A DNA stretch of 64,000 bases from Blastococcus haudaquaticus (GTDB taxonomy: Bacteria; Actinomycetota; Actinomycetes; Mycobacteriales; Geodermatophilaceae). Under the pieces are notes generated by a model. That model was not told the DNA's origin and made no database searches. It saw only the letters and a list, made by a program, of their open reading frames with translations. Shown here piece after piece: positions 1 to 9,990 of this stretch (the first letter of the stretch is position 1; every line of letters begins with the position of its first letter). Location: the NCBI RefSeq assembly GCF_900230285.1, contig NZ_OCNK01000002.1, positions 744,001 through 808,000 of the forward strand. The letters are read 5' to 3'. The translations under genes and the position numbers were made by a program.

Positions 1-51
1 GAACTCGCTGACGACGCGGAAGCGCCCCTGCGTAGGCCGGAGATCCGTCAT
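1..51 (-). CDS. N-terminal fragment of a gene running off the window, possibly UvrB
   Basis: An ATG at 51 on the minus strand opens a frame that reaches the window edge after 17 codons (MTDLRPTQGRFRVVSEF). The FRVVSEF string resembles the start of excinuclease subunit UvrB, which often begins with a short leader and F-x-VVS-[ED]-[FY]. No Walker motif or other diagnostic part is inside the window, so this is a guess from seven residues. No strong ribosome binding site is visible ahead of the ATG. It would be transcribed away from glgX. Confidence 0.3.
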   Translation of the reverse strand, partial: MTDLRPTQGRFRVVSEF

Positions 52-559
52 GGTGGGCACGGGGAGAACGGTACGACGCGGGTGTGACAGAACGGGTCCG
101 AGCGGGCGAGCGGGCCGGCTGGTGAACCCGGGGAGAACGGGACGCATCCGCTACTTGTCCTCCACGCCGACGCCCCCCTAGCGTGCCTGGTCGCAGGAAC
201 GGTTCCGGACCGGGGACCAGCGCCACCCGGCGTCAGCCGGGCGAGGTCGGCCCCCGGAACGGCGGCGTCCGGCCTCCACCGGGGTCGTCCTCCGCGCGCC
301 GCCCCGGCACCGGGCAGCCGTCAGCGGCCCGTGCCGGGGCCTGCGCACGACGCCCTCCGCGGCCCTGCCACGGGGGGCGTCGTCGTGCCCGCCCACCCGG
401 CCGACCGGCAGCGGCGCGACTCACACAAGATGCAGGTGTGCGGGGGGCGTCGCAGGGGCACCCCGGCACGGTCGCAGCAGACGACTTCCTCCGCGAAGAT
501 CGCCGGAGATACATCCCCTGCCCCGGGGTTCGGGGCACAGCGCAGGAGGAAATCCCAGG
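52..559. other. 508-bp upstream region of glgX, no convincing gene
   Basis: No frame here has a start, ribosome binding site and protein-like composition together. It should hold the promoters of the leftward gene ending at base 1 and of glgX. A CACAC-9-GTGTG inverted repeat lies at 422-440 and could be an operator. An AGGAGG at 544-549 is the glgX ribosome binding site. One plus-strand frame stays open from 331 into treY, but that is a consequence of high G+C. Confidence 0.5.
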
Positions 560-2671
560 ATGACGCAGGTCTGGCCCGGCAGTGCCTACCCCCTCGGGGC
601 CACGTACGACGGCACCGGCACGAACTTCGCGATCTTCAGCGAGGTCGCCGAGAAGGTCGAGCTGTGCCTCTTCGACGACGCCGGCAACGAGGAGCGGATC
701 CGGCTCCCCGAGATGGACGGCTACGTCTGGCACGCCTTCCTGCCCGGGGTCCACCCCGGGCAGAAGTACGGCTTCCGGGTGCATGGGCCGTACGACCCGG
801 CCCAGGGGCTGCGGTGCAACCCGAACAAGCTGCTGCTCGACCCGTACGCAAAGGCCATCGACGGCCAGATCAACTGGGACCCGTCGGTCTTCGGCTACGA
901 CTTCGAGACCAAGGAGCGCAACGACGGCGACTCCGCGGCGCACATGCCGAAGTCCGTCGTCGTCAACCCGTTCTTCGACTGGGGCGTCGACCGCCCACCC
1001 AAGACGCCGTACAACAAGACGGTCATCTACGAGGCCCACGTCAAGGGCCTGACCATGACCAACCCGCGCATCCCCGAGGAGCTGCGCGGCACGTACGCCG
1101 GCGTCGCGCACCCGGCGACCATCGAGCACCTCACCGAGCTCGGCATCACCGCGATCGAGCTCCTCCCGGTGCACCAGTTCGTGCAGGACGACACCCTCCA
1201 GCAGAAGGGCCTGCGCAACTACTGGGGCTACAACACGATCGGCTTCTTCGCCCCGCACAACGAGTACGCCAGCGACACCGCCGCCGGGCAGCACGTGCAG
1301 GAGTTCAAGGGCATGGTCCGGGCCCTGCACGAGGCGGGCATCGAGGTCATCCTCGACGTCGTCTACAACCACACCGCCGAGGGCAACCACAACGGCCCGA
1401 CGCTGTCCTTCCGCGGCATCGACAACCGCACGTACTACAAGCTCGTCGAGGGCGACGAGCGGTACTACATGGACTTCACCGGCACCGGGAACACCCTGAA
1501 CGTCCGGACGCCGCAGTCGCTGCAGCTGATCATGGACTCACTGCGCTACTGGGTCACCGAGATGCACGTCGACGGCTTCCGCTTCGACCTCGCCTCCGCG
1601 CTGGCCCGCGAGCTGCACGCCGTCGACCGGCTGGCCACGTTCTTCGACCTGGTGCACCAGGACCCGGTCGTCAGCCAGGTGAAGCTGATCGCCGAGCCCT
1701 GGGACGTCGGCGAGGGCGGCTATCAGGTCGGCAACTTCCCGGCCCTGTGGACGGAGTGGAACGGCAAGTACCGCGACACCGTCCGCGACTTCTGGCGGGG
1801 CGAGGACGCCACCGTCGGCGAGTTCGCCAGCCGGATCACCGGCTCCGCCGACCTCTACCAGCACTCCGGCCGCCGCCCCTTCGCGAGCATCAACTTCGTG
1901 ACGGCGCACGACGGCTTCACCCTCAACGACCTCGTCTCCTACAACGAGAAGCACAACGAGGCCAACGGCGAGGGCAACAACGACGGGGAGAGCCACAACA
2001 GCAGCTGGAACTGCGGCGTCGAGGGCCCCACCGACGACCCGGAGATCCTGCAGCTGCGCGGCCAGCAGCGGCGCAACTTCATCGCCACGATGATGCTGAG
2101 CCAGGGCGTCCCGATGCTGCTGCACGGCGACGAGCTGGGCCGCAGCCAGGGCGGCAACAACAACGGCTACTGCCAGGACTCCGAGCTGACCTGGATCGAC
2201 TGGGAGAACGTCGACGAGGGCCTGCTGGAGTTCACGAAGAAGGTCACCCGGCTCCGCACCGACCACCCGACGTTCCGCCGTCGCCGGTTCTTCCACGGCC
2301 GCCCTGTCCGCCGCGGTCTGGGCGACCCGGTGCCGGACATCGACTGGCTGACCCCGGCCGGCGAGCAGATGACCGACGAGGACTGGGACGCCGCGTACGC
2401 CAAGTCGCTGGCCGTCTACCTCAACGGCGTCGGCATCCGCGAGACCGACGAGCGCGGCGAGTACCTCACCGACGACCACTTCTACCTGGCCTACAACGCC
2501 TCGCACGAGGCGATCGAGTTCACGCTGCCCAGCGACGACTACTCGCAGGTGTGGACGACGGTGCTCGACACCGCCGAGATGGACGAGGTCGAGCCGGTGG
2601 AGTTCAAGCCGGGCGACACCGTGACGGTGCAGGGACGGTCGATCGTCGTCCTCACCGGTCCCGCGCAGTGA
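560..2671 (+). CDS. glgX: Glycogen debranching enzyme GlgX (TreX)
   Basis: This is a 703-residue GH13 isoamylase-type debranching enzyme, which hydrolyses alpha-1,6 branches of limit-dextrinised glycogen in the cytoplasm. An N-terminal CBM48-like domain (MTQVWPGSAYPLGATYDG) is followed by the TIM barrel with the conserved regions in order: DVVYNHTAEG, GFRFDLA (nucleophile Asp), LIAEPWD (acid/base Glu) and NFVTAHDGFT. Length is normal for the family. The ATG is preceded by AGGAGG ten bases upstream. It overlaps treY by 4 bp (GTGA), so the two are co-translated: GlgX releases linear malto-oligosaccharides that TreY and TreZ turn into trehalose. Confidence 0.96.
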   Translation: MTQVWPGSAYPLGATYDGTGTNFAIFSEVAEKVELCLFDDAGNEERIRLPEMDGYVWHAFLPGVHPGQKYGFRVHGPYDPAQGLRCNPNKLLLDPYAKAIDGQINWDPSVFGYDFETKERNDGDSAAHMPKSVVVNPFFDWGVDRPPKTPYNKTVIYEAHVKGLTMTNPRIPEELRGTYAGVAHPATIEHLTELGITAIELLPVHQFVQDDTLQQKGLRNYWGYNTIGFFAPHNEYASDTAAGQHVQEFKGMVRALHEAGIEVILDVVYNHTAEGNHNGPTLSFRGIDNRTYYKLVEGDERYYMDFTGTGNTLNVRTPQSLQLIMDSLRYWVTEMHVDGFRFDLASALARELHAVDRLATFFDLVHQDPVVSQVKLIAEPWDVGEGGYQVGNFPALWTEWNGKYRDTVRDFWRGEDATVGEFASRITGSADLYQHSGRRPFASINFVTAHDGFTLNDLVSYNEKHNEANGEGNNDGESHNSSWNCGVEGPTDDPEILQLRGQQRRNFIATMMLSQGVPMLLHGDELGRSQGGNNNGYCQDSELTWIDWENVDEGLLEFTKKVTRLRTDHPTFRRRRFFHGRPVRRGLGDPVPDIDWLTPAGEQMTDEDWDAAYAKSLAVYLNGVGIRETDERGEYLTDDHFYLAYNASHEAIEFTLPSDDYSQVWTTVLDTAEMDEVEPVEFKPGDTVTVQGRSIVVLTGPAQ

Positions 2672-5010
2672 CCGAGAACGGCGAACGCCGCCGGTCGGTC
2701 CCGGCGGCCACCTACCGGCTGCAGGTGCACGCGGGGTTCCGGCTGCAGGACGCCGCGGACGTCGCCGGGTACCTGGCCGACCTGGGGGTCACGCACGCCT
2801 ACTCCTCTCCCCTGCTGCGCTCGGCCGAGGGCAGCAACCACGGATACGACACCGTCGACCACGCGCACATCGACGAGGCCCGGGGCGGTCGCGAGGGCTT
2901 CGACCGGTTCGTCGCCGCGCTGCACGAGCACGGCCTCGGCCTGGTGCTCGACCTGGTGCCGAACCACATGGGCGTCGACGACCCGGCGGCCGCGCCGTGG
3001 TGGTGGGACGTGCTGCAGCACGGTCGGCAGAGCGCCCACGCGGGAGCGTTCGACATCGACTGGGACTTCGGGGACGGCAAGGTCCGCATCCCGGTCCTGG
3101 GTTCGGCGGACGACGTCGAGAAGCTCGAGGTGGTCGGTCGGGAGGGTGGGGGTGACGGAGACGGCGAGCTGCGGTACTACGACAACCGCTTCCCGATCGC
3201 TCCCGGCACCGGGGACGGCACCCCGCAGGAGGTGCACGCCCGTCAGAACTACGAGCTGGTCGACTGGCGCCGCGCCGACGACGAGCTGAACTACCGGCGG
3301 TTCTTCGCGATCAACACCCTGGCCGGCCTGCGCGTCGAGGACCCGGCCATCTTCGACGCCACCCACGAGCTGGTCCTGCAGCTGGTGGGCGACGGCGCCG
3401 TCGACGGCCTGCGCATCGACCACCCGGACGGCCTCGCCGACCCCAAGGGCTACCTGGACCGCCTGGCCGACGCCTCCGGGAACCGGTGGACCGTCGTGGA
3501 GAAGATCCTGGAGCCCGGCGAGGACCTGCCGGAGTCGTGGCGGACGGCGGGGACGACGGGCTACGACGCGCTGACCGAGGTCGACCAGCTGCTCGTCGAC
3601 CCGTCCGGCGAGGGCGCGCTCACCGCGCTGGACACCGAGCTGACCGGCTCGGCCGTCGACTACGAGCGGCTGGTGCACGACTGCAAGCGCGAGGTCACCG
3701 ACGGCATGCTCGGGTCGGAGGTGGCGCGCCTGGTCCGGGTGATCGGCGAGCTGTCCGGCGTCGACGCCACGCAGCAGACCGAGGCGCTGGCCGAGCTGCT
3801 GGCCAGCTTCCCGGTGTACCGCAGCTACCTGCCCGACGGCCGCGAGCACCTGGACGCCACCGTGGCCGCCGTCCGCGGGCGACGGCCGGACCTGACCGCG
3901 GCGCTCGACGCGCTGCACTCGGTGCTGTCGTCCGCGGGTTCGGAGGCCGCGACGCGGTTCGAGCAGACCAGCGGGCCGGTCATGGCCAAGGGCGTCGAGG
4001 ACATGGCCTACTACCGGTGGGCGCGGTTCGTGTCGCTCAACGAGGTCGGCGGAGACCCGTCCCGCTTCGGCAGCACGGTCGAGGAGTTCCACGCCGCACA
4101 GCTGCGCCGGGCCGAGCGCTACCCGGAGTCGATGACGACGCTGTCGACGCACGACACCAAGCGCAGCGAGGACGTGCGCGCCCGGCTGGCCGTGCTCGCC
4201 GAGATGCCGGACGCGTGGGCGCAGCTGGTCCGTCAGCTGCTCCAGCGGCACCCGTTGACCGACCGGCCCCTCGCCCACCTGGTGTGGCAGAACCTGGTCG
4301 GCGCCTGGCCGCTGTCCCGCGAGCGGGCGCACGCCTACGCGGAGAAGGCCGCCCGCGAGGCCGGCACCTCAACGACGTGGACGGCGCCGGACGAGGAGTT
4401 CGAGGGGCAGCTGCACGCCCTGGTCGACGCCGCCTTCGACGACGAGCAGACGCACGGTGCGATCGAGGACTTCGTGGGCCGGATCGCTCCCCTCGGCTGG
4501 TCGAACTCGCTGACCCAGAAGCTGCTGCAGCTGACGATGCCCGGCGTCCCGGACGTCTACCAGGGCACCGAGCTCTGGGACTTCTCGCTGGTCGACCCGG
4601 ACAACCGCCGTCCGGTGGACTACGGGCAGCGGCGGCAGCTGCTGGCCTTCCTCGACGCCGGCGAGGTGCCGGCCGTCGACGCGACCGGTGCGGCGAAGCT
4701 GCTGGTCACGTCGCGCGTCCTGCGGGCCCGGCGCGACCACCCGGAGTGGTTCGCCGGGTACGAGCCGGTGGAGGTCACCGGCTCGGCGGCGGAGCACCTG
4801 GTCGCCTACGACCGCGGCGGGGTCGTAGTCGTTGCCACGCGGCTGCCGGCCGGGCTGGCCGCGAAGGGCTGGGGCGACACCGCGCTCCAGCTGCCCAACG
4901 GTGCCTGGCGAGACCTGCTCACCGGCGAGCGGATCGTCTCCGACGTCGCCGGTGTGGCCGCGGACGCCCTGCTGGCGAAGCTCCCCGTGGCGCTCCTGAC
5001 ACGCGACTGA
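2668..5010 (+). CDS. treY: Malto-oligosyltrehalose synthase TreY
   Basis: A 780-residue GH13 enzyme that rearranges the reducing-end alpha-1,4 bond of a maltodextrin into an alpha-1,1 bond. Visible signatures are PAATYRLQVHAGF at the N terminus, DLVPNHM, GLRIDHPDGLADP (nucleophile region), VVEKIL (Glu) and STHDTKRSEDVRARL near residue 490. The GTG start sits inside the glgX stop (GTGA overlap); the frame is open further upstream but those codons lie inside glgX and have no TreY similarity. Its partner treZ lies 3.2 kb downstream beyond an ABC operon of opposite orientation. Confidence 0.96.
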   Translation: MTENGERRRSVPAATYRLQVHAGFRLQDAADVAGYLADLGVTHAYSSPLLRSAEGSNHGYDTVDHAHIDEARGGREGFDRFVAALHEHGLGLVLDLVPNHMGVDDPAAAPWWWDVLQHGRQSAHAGAFDIDWDFGDGKVRIPVLGSADDVEKLEVVGREGGGDGDGELRYYDNRFPIAPGTGDGTPQEVHARQNYELVDWRRADDELNYRRFFAINTLAGLRVEDPAIFDATHELVLQLVGDGAVDGLRIDHPDGLADPKGYLDRLADASGNRWTVVEKILEPGEDLPESWRTAGTTGYDALTEVDQLLVDPSGEGALTALDTELTGSAVDYERLVHDCKREVTDGMLGSEVARLVRVIGELSGVDATQQTEALAELLASFPVYRSYLPDGREHLDATVAAVRGRRPDLTAALDALHSVLSSAGSEAATRFEQTSGPVMAKGVEDMAYYRWARFVSLNEVGGDPSRFGSTVEEFHAAQLRRAERYPESMTTLSTHDTKRSEDVRARLAVLAEMPDAWAQLVRQLLQRHPLTDRPLAHLVWQNLVGAWPLSRERAHAYAEKAAREAGTSTTWTAPDEEFEGQLHALVDAAFDDEQTHGAIEDFVGRIAPLGWSNSLTQKLLQLTMPGVPDVYQGTELWDFSLVDPDNRRPVDYGQRRQLLAFLDAGEVPAVDATGAAKLLVTSRVLRARRDHPEWFAGYEPVEVTGSAAEHLVAYDRGGVVVVATRLPAGLAAKGWGDTALQLPNGAWRDLLTGERIVSDVAGVAADALLAKLPVALLTRD

Positions 5011-5014
5011 ACCG

Positions 5015-5078
5015 CGGCGAGATCGGCGATCTCGCCCCCATCAGCGGCTTGATGGGGGCGAGATCGCCGATCTCGCCG
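5015..5078. terminator. Perfect 29-bp hairpin between convergent operons
   Basis: Bases 5015-5043 and 5050-5078 are exact reverse complements with a 6-base loop (gcggct). Each arm also contains a smaller odd palindrome, GAGATCG-g-CGATCTC. It lies 5 bases after the treY stop and 5 bases before the stop of the convergent permease gene, so it can act as a bidirectional terminator. There is no T-tract. Its internal symmetry and perfection are also what a dispersed palindromic repeat family would show; no second copy was seen in this window. Confidence 0.75.
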
Positions 5079-5082
5079 GACG

Positions 5083-6306
5083 TCAGAACCGGATGGCGTC
5101 GATCACCTTCGCGCGGACGGCGATGGTCGCGGGCAGCAACCCGGCCAGCGCCCCCACCGCGGTGGCGGCGATCAGACCCTCGACCGCGGCGGCCACCGGG
5201 AAGCCGGGCATGTCCGCGATCGGGATCCCGTCGTTCAGCAGCTGGTCCAGCGGCAGGTTCCGCACGAGCACGATCGCGGCCCCGACGGCGAGCAGCCCGG
5301 CCAGTGCGGTCGCGCAGACGCTCTCCAGCATCACCGCGGCGAAGATCCGGCCGGACGTCGCCCCGAAGCTGCGCCGCACGCCGATCTCCCGGATCCGTTG
5401 CCGCACGGTGACCAGGCCGATGTTGAGGACCCCCAGCCCGCCGAGTATCAGCACCACGGTGCCGGCACCCCGGATCGCCAGCCGGAGCATCGCGATGGTT
5501 TCCTCCGCGCCCTGGGGATCGGAGCGGTAGGTGTCGACCTGCAGGCCGGGCAGCGCGAGGGCGAGGTCGTGCCGCACCGTCTCCATCACCTGGTCGGTCT
5601 GGTCGGCCGGCACCCAGAGCTCGAGGGTGCTCGGTCCGGCGTACATCGCCGCCGCCGGGTCCAGCGCCGTCGTGGCGTCCCACGGCCCCGCCGACCGGTC
5701 GATGCGATAGGCCACCAGCTCGTCGCCGTAGCCCTCGCGCACGACCCCGACGACGGTCGCCCGCACCGGGTCCGCACCACCGATGACCACCGTCGGCCGG
5801 CTGGAGAGGTCCGGCACGCCCAGCGCCGTCATGAACGCCTCGTTGACGACGACCGACGGCGAGAGGCTCTCCCGGTCGCCCTCCCGGAGCCAGCGTCCCT
5901 CGATCGGCTCGATGCGGTGCAGGTCGCCGTAGTTCGGCGACACCCGGCGGGTCTGGACGGCCATCGTCCCCCCGGGCATCCGGAACCGCGTCTCGCCCCA
6001 CGCGATCGTGGCCGCCGTCGCGATGTCGTACCGCTCGACCAGGTCCGCGACCGCGGCGTCCCACTCCGCACCGTCGGGTGGCATCCCGGTGTTCGGGTCC
6101 CAGGCGCTGACGGCGACCGTCGCCGCCCGGCCGCCGGACCGCTCGCCGACCTCCTGCTGCACCTGGGCGACCATGAGCCCCAGCGCGGTCACGGTCGTCA
6201 TGGCGAAGACCGCCAGGAAGACGCCGACGAGCGACAGCAGCACGCGGGCCTTGTGCACGCGGACCTCGTCCCAGGCCTCCGCCAGCGTGCCGAGGATCCC
6301 GGTCAT
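5083..6306 (-). CDS. MacB/FtsX-type ABC transporter permease
   Basis: A 407-residue membrane protein with one N-terminal transmembrane helix (about residues 20-48), a long extracytoplasmic MacB-PCD-like domain (about 50-275) and three C-terminal helices with the FtsX motif region (GVLNIGLVTVRQRIREIGVRRSFGA is the cytoplasmic loop typical of the family; only part need be compared). It ends with the usual basic VIDAIRF tail. It is the last gene of a three-gene operon (adaptor, ATPase, permease) and its ATG overlaps the ATPase stop by 4 bp. Likely exports a small molecule or lipid-like substrate; the substrate cannot be told from sequence. Confidence 0.9.
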   Translation of the reverse strand: MTGILGTLAEAWDEVRVHKARVLLSLVGVFLAVFAMTTVTALGLMVAQVQQEVGERSGGRAATVAVSAWDPNTGMPPDGAEWDAAVADLVERYDIATAATIAWGETRFRMPGGTMAVQTRRVSPNYGDLHRIEPIEGRWLREGDRESLSPSVVVNEAFMTALGVPDLSSRPTVVIGGADPVRATVVGVVREGYGDELVAYRIDRSAGPWDATTALDPAAAMYAGPSTLELWVPADQTDQVMETVRHDLALALPGLQVDTYRSDPQGAEETIAMLRLAIRGAGTVVLILGGLGVLNIGLVTVRQRIREIGVRRSFGATSGRIFAAVMLESVCATALAGLLAVGAAIVLVRNLPLDQLLNDGIPIADMPGFPVAAAVEGLIAATAVGALAGLLPATIAVRAKVIDAIRF

Positions 6307-7031
6307 GCCGGGCCCCGGTCCGACGTGGCGGCACCGAGCGCTCCGGCCTCGAGCAGCGGCGAGAGGCGGCCACGGTCCAGCCGGAAGCGGCGGCCCGCCA
6401 GGGCGGCGACCGAGAGGTCGTGGGTGATGGTCACCAGCGCGGCGCCGTTCTCGGCCGTGGCCTGCGCGAGGAGGGCCATGACCTGCGCGCCGGTCTCGAC
6501 GTCGAGGGCGCCCGTGGGTTCGTCGGCCAGCACGACACGGGGGCTGCGCACCAGCGCGCGGGCGATCGCCACCCGCTGCTGCTCACCGCCCGACAGGCGC
6601 TCCGGCACCTGGTCCGCGCGGGCGCCCAGGCCGACCCGGTCGAGCATCTCCCGGGCCGTGCTCCGGCGGCGCAGGTAGTCCCGGCCCCGGGCGTAGAGCA
6701 GCGGCGCGGCGACGTTCTCCGCGGCGGTGCGCCGCGGCAGCAGGTTGAACTGCTGGAACACGAAGCCGAACACCTCACCGCGCAGGCGCGAGCGACGGCG
6801 GGCCGAGAGGCCGTCGGTCGGCTCACCGTCCAGGAGGTAGCTGCCCGAGGTGGGGGTGTCCAGCAGGCCGAGGAGGTTGAGCAGCGTCGACTTCCCCGAC
6901 CCGGAGCGGCCGACGATGGACACGTGCTCGCCCGGCGCGACGTCGAGGTCGACACCGGTCAGGATCGGCAGGACGCTCTCGTCCGGGAGCAGCACCTCCC
7001 GGCTGATCCCGCGCAGCTCGAGCAGGCTCAT
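6303..7031 (-). CDS. ABC transporter ATP-binding protein (MacB/LolD type)
   Basis: A 242-residue ATPase with Walker A GRSGSGKST (about residues 41-49), Q-loop FVFQQFNLLPRR, signature LSGGEQQRVAIARAL and Walker B VVLADEPTGALD. The FQQFNLLPR and DEPTGALD strings are typical of the MacB/LolD (o228) subfamily, which energises FtsX-type permeases like the next gene. The ATG at 7031 overlaps the stop of the adaptor gene by 4 bp and its own stop overlaps the permease start by 4 bp, so the three subunits are made together. Confidence 0.94.
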   Translation of the reverse strand: MSLLELRGISREVLLPDESVLPILTGVDLDVAPGEHVSIVGRSGSGKSTLLNLLGLLDTPTSGSYLLDGEPTDGLSARRRSRLRGEVFGFVFQQFNLLPRRTAAENVAAPLLYARGRDYLRRRSTAREMLDRVGLGARADQVPERLSGGEQQRVAIARALVRSPRVVLADEPTGALDVETGAQVMALLAQATAENGAALVTITHDLSVAALAGRRFRLDRGRLSPLLEAGALGAATSDRGPA

Positions 7032-8053
7032 CCGTACGGCCCGCCCATCATCGGGTCCTGCACCGGGGTGTCGTCGGGCACGGGCACGAACTGCAGCACC
7101 TGCTCGCCCTCGCTGAGCCCGTCGCGGATCTCGATCTGGTCGCCGTCGGTGAGCCCGAGGGTGACCGCGCGCTGCTCCTCGGCACCGTCGTCGCCGACCA
7201 CCCAGACGTTCCCGGTCTGCACCGAGCCCTGGACGGCGGTGATCGGCACGACGAGGACGTTCTCCGCCGTCCCCGCCTGCACGCCGACGGTGGCGCCCAT
7301 GCCGGGGAACACGGACACGCCGGCCGGTACCGCGCAGCGGGCCGTCGTCCCGCCGCCGGTCCCGCCCTGCACCGGCGGCGCCTCGCCCTCGGGCGCCGCC
7401 CCGCCCGAGGTCGGCGCCGCCCCGAGCGTGAGCCCGGTGCAGGTGAAGGGGGCCGGGCCGCCCTGCACCTCCACCTCCGCGGTGGCGGGCGGGGCGAGCA
7501 GCCGGAACTGCTCGGCCTGGGTGAGCGTCGCGGTGACCGAGAGGGTCCCGGGGCTCACGGAGCCGACCTCGTCCCCCACGGCGACGACCTGGTCGACGAG
7601 CACGTCGAGCTCGTCCAGCGTGCCGGCCGCGGGTGCCGGGACCGTCGCGGTCCGCACGCGCGGCGGCCGCGGGGTCGACGTCGGGTTGCCCTCGGGATCG
7701 GTGCCTACGACGGGCGCCAGCTCCTCCTCGAAGCGGATCTCCAGCAGCGCCTGACCCGCCGTCACCGTCGCGCCCTCGGCGACGAGCAGCCGGCGGACGG
7801 TGCCGGCCGCGGTGGCCTTCACCGGGACGGCGGGGTCGGCCACGACGGTGCCGGTGACCGACACGGTGTTGGTGACGGTCCCGCGGGTGACGGGGACGGC
7901 CGGCGAGCCCAGGTCGAGCGCCGGTGCGCCCGGTCCGGAGTCCGCGGAGTCGCCTGTTCCCCCGCGGAAGGCGAGCACGACGAGGGCGACGGCGATGACG
8001 GCCCAGACCAGGAGGCGGAGGGCCGGGAAGACGACGGTGCGGACGACGGACAT
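7028..8053 (-). CDS. Membrane-fusion (HlyD/MacA-like) adaptor of ABC exporter
   Basis: A 341-residue protein with an uncleaved-looking N-terminal membrane anchor (about residues 8-28), then a small biotinyl-lipoyl-like hairpin domain ([18 protein letters not shown] and the partner half about 130 residues on) and beta-barrel segments ending in a Gly/Pro/Met tail. It belongs with the periplasmic adaptor family of MacAB-like tripartite exporters; in a Gram-positive cell it would sit on the outer face of the membrane. First gene of the export operon. The ATG has GCAAGGAGCGTGC upstream, a good ribosome binding site. Confidence 0.85.
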   Translation of the reverse strand: MSVVRTVVFPALRLLVWAVIAVALVVLAFRGGTGDSADSGPGAPALDLGSPAVPVTRGTVTNTVSVTGTVVADPAVPVKATAAGTVRRLLVAEGATVTAGQALLEIRFEEELAPVVGTDPEGNPTSTPRPPRVRTATVPAPAAGTLDELDVLVDQVVAVGDEVGSVSPGTLSVTATLTQAEQFRLLAPPATAEVEVQGGPAPFTCTGLTLGAAPTSGGAAPEGEAPPVQGGTGGGTTARCAVPAGVSVFPGMGATVGVQAGTAENVLVVPITAVQGSVQTGNVWVVGDDGAEEQRAVTLGLTDGDQIEIRDGLSEGEQVLQFVPVPDDTPVQDPMMGGPYG

Positions 8054-8234
8054 GCACGCTCCTTGCGCGCTCGGGCACCGATCGGTACCGGTACGGCGAA
8101 ACGTAACGGCCCGGTCGCTCTACGTCGTCATCCTGCGGGCGGACCCGCCGGTACTACCAGGGGTTGACCTGCGGCGGGGCGGGCATGATCGGTCCGCCCC
8201 CTTCCGCACGACCGCCTTATCAGGAGGCCCCCGC

Positions 8235-9989
8235 ATGTCCGCTCCCGTCGAATTCGCCGTCTGGGCGCCCCTGCCCGAGCGGGTGCGGGTCCAGGTCGAC
8301 GGCGCCGTCCACGACATGACCCGGGACGACGGAGGCTGGTGGCGCGCCGAGGTCGAGGCCGCGCCGGAGGCCGACTACGGCTACCTCCTGGACGACAACG
8401 CGACGCCCCGCCCGGACCCGCGCTCCCGCCGTCAGCCCGAGGGCGTGCACGGGCTCTCCCGCCGGTTCGAGCCCGCGGCCCACGAGTGGGGCGACGGCGC
8501 CTGGACCGGGCGCCCGCTCGCCGGAGGCGTCGTCTACGAGCTGCACGTCGGCACGTTCACTCCCGAGGGCACCCTCGACGCGGCGATCGGACGGCTGGGT
8601 CACCTCGTCCGGCTGGGCGTGGACTTCGTCGAACTGCTCCCGGTGAACGGGTTCAACGGCACGCACAACTGGGGCTACGACGGCGTCCTCTGGTACGCGG
8701 TGCAGGAGGAGTACGGCGGCCCGGCCGCCTACCAGCGCTTCGTCGACGCCTGCCACCAGCAGGGTCTCGGCGTCATCCAGGACGTCGTCTACAACCACCT
8801 CGGCCCGTCGGGGAACTACCTGCCGGAGTTCTTCCCGATCTTCGCCGAGGGCGGCGCCAACACCTGGGGCAACTCCGTCAACCTCAGCGGCCCAGACTCC
8901 GACGAGGTCCGCCGCTACATCATCGACAACGCGCTCATGTGGCTGCGCGACATGCACGTCGACGGGTTGCGGCTGGACGCCGTGCACGCGCTGGTCGACG
9001 AGCGCGCCACCCACGTGCTCGAGGAGATGGCGCAGGAGGTCGACCGGTTGTCCGTCGCCGTCGGCCGGCCGCTGACCCTGATCGCCGAGTCCGACCTGAA
9101 CGACCCGCGCATGGTCACCCCGCGCGTGGCCGGCGGCCTCGGTCTGACCGCGCAGTGGAGCGACGACTTCCACCACTCGCTGCACGCCACCCTGACCGGC
9201 GAGGGCCAGGGCTACTACGCCGACTTCGCCGAAGCGGGGCTCGGCGGCCTGGCCAAGGTGCTCACCGGTGCCTACTTCCACGACGGCGCCTGGTCGAGCT
9301 TCCGGCGCCGGCACCACGGTCGCCCGGTCGACACCGCGACGCTGTCGGGCTGGAAGTTCCTCGGCTACCTGCAGGACCACGACCAGATCGGCAACCGCGC
9401 CGTCGGCGACCGGATCTCCGCCACCCTCTCCCCCGGCCTCCTCGCCGTGGGCGCGACCGTGACGCTGACCAGCCCCTTCACGCCGATGCTGTTCATGGGC
9501 GAGGAGTGGGGCGCGACCACGCCCTGGCAGTTCTTCACCAGCCACCCGGAGCCCGAACTCGGCAAGGCCACCGCCGAGGGCCGGATCGGCGAGTTCGCCG
9601 AGCACGGGTGGGACGCCGACGTCGTCCCCGACCCCCAGGACCCGGAGACCTTCACCCGGTCCAAGCTCGACTGGTCGGAGCTGTCGAAGGAGCCGCACGA
9701 GCGGCTGCTCGCCGTCCACCGCTCGCTCCTGGCCCTGCGCCGGGCGCACCCGGACTTGGTCGACCCCGACCTGGCCGCGGTGCAGGTGACCTGGGACGAC
9801 GCCGACCGGTGGCTGGTCGTGCACCGCGGCAGCCTCCGGGTGGCGGTCAACCTGGCCGGGGAGCCCCGGGAGGTCGACCTCGACCGCCCGGTCGCCGACG
9901 TCCTGTTCAGCACCGACGAGCTGCCCGCCGTGGACGGCGCCACCGTGACGCTGCCGGCCGAGAGCGCGGCCGTGCTCAGCACGCGCTGA
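8235..9989 (+). CDS. treZ: Malto-oligosyltrehalose trehalohydrolase TreZ
   Basis: A 584-residue GH13 enzyme that releases trehalose from malto-oligosyltrehalose made by TreY. An N-terminal CBM48-like domain ([19 protein letters not shown]) precedes the barrel with [38 protein letters not shown] (nucleophile Asp), [11 protein letters not shown] (acid Glu) and [11 protein letters not shown]. The ATG at 8235 has AGGAGG 7 bases upstream; the frame is open much further upstream but without homology. It completes the treX-treY-treZ route although separated from treY by the export operon. The next gene starts one base after its stop. Confidence 0.96.
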   Translation: MSAPVEFAVWAPLPERVRVQVDGAVHDMTRDDGGWWRAEVEAAPEADYGYLLDDNATPRPDPRSRRQPEGVHGLSRRFEPAAHEWGDGAWTGRPLAGGVVYELHVGTFTPEGTLDAAIGRLGHLVRLGVDFVELLPVNGFNGTHNWGYDGVLWYAVQEEYGGPAAYQRFVDACHQQGLGVIQDVVYNHLGPSGNYLPEFFPIFAEGGANTWGNSVNLSGPDSDEVRRYIIDNALMWLRDMHVDGLRLDAVHALVDERATHVLEEMAQEVDRLSVAVGRPLTLIAESDLNDPRMVTPRVAGGLGLTAQWSDDFHHSLHATLTGEGQGYYADFAEAGLGGLAKVLTGAYFHDGAWSSFRRRHHGRPVDTATLSGWKFLGYLQDHDQIGNRAVGDRISATLSPGLLAVGATVTLTSPFTPMLFMGEEWGATTPWQFFTSHPEPELGKATAEGRIGEFAEHGWDADVVPDPQDPETFTRSKLDWSELSKEPHERLLAVHRSLLALRRAHPDLVDPDLAAVQVTWDDADRWLVVHRGSLRVAVNLAGEPREVDLDRPVADVLFSTDELPAVDGATVTLPAESAAVLSTR

Positions 9990-9990
9990 C

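Noticed and set aside
422-440. CACAC...GTGTG repeat before glgX as a riboswitch
   Set aside because: Only five paired bases and no known aptamer motif around it; at most a weak operator.
331-2667. Plus-strand frame open from 331 through glgX into treY, suggesting a 1559-residue fusion
   Set aside because: The part before 2668 lies in another frame of glgX, is Arg/Pro/Ala-rich and lacks any TreY or GlgX similarity. The GTG overlapping the glgX stop is the proper TreY start.
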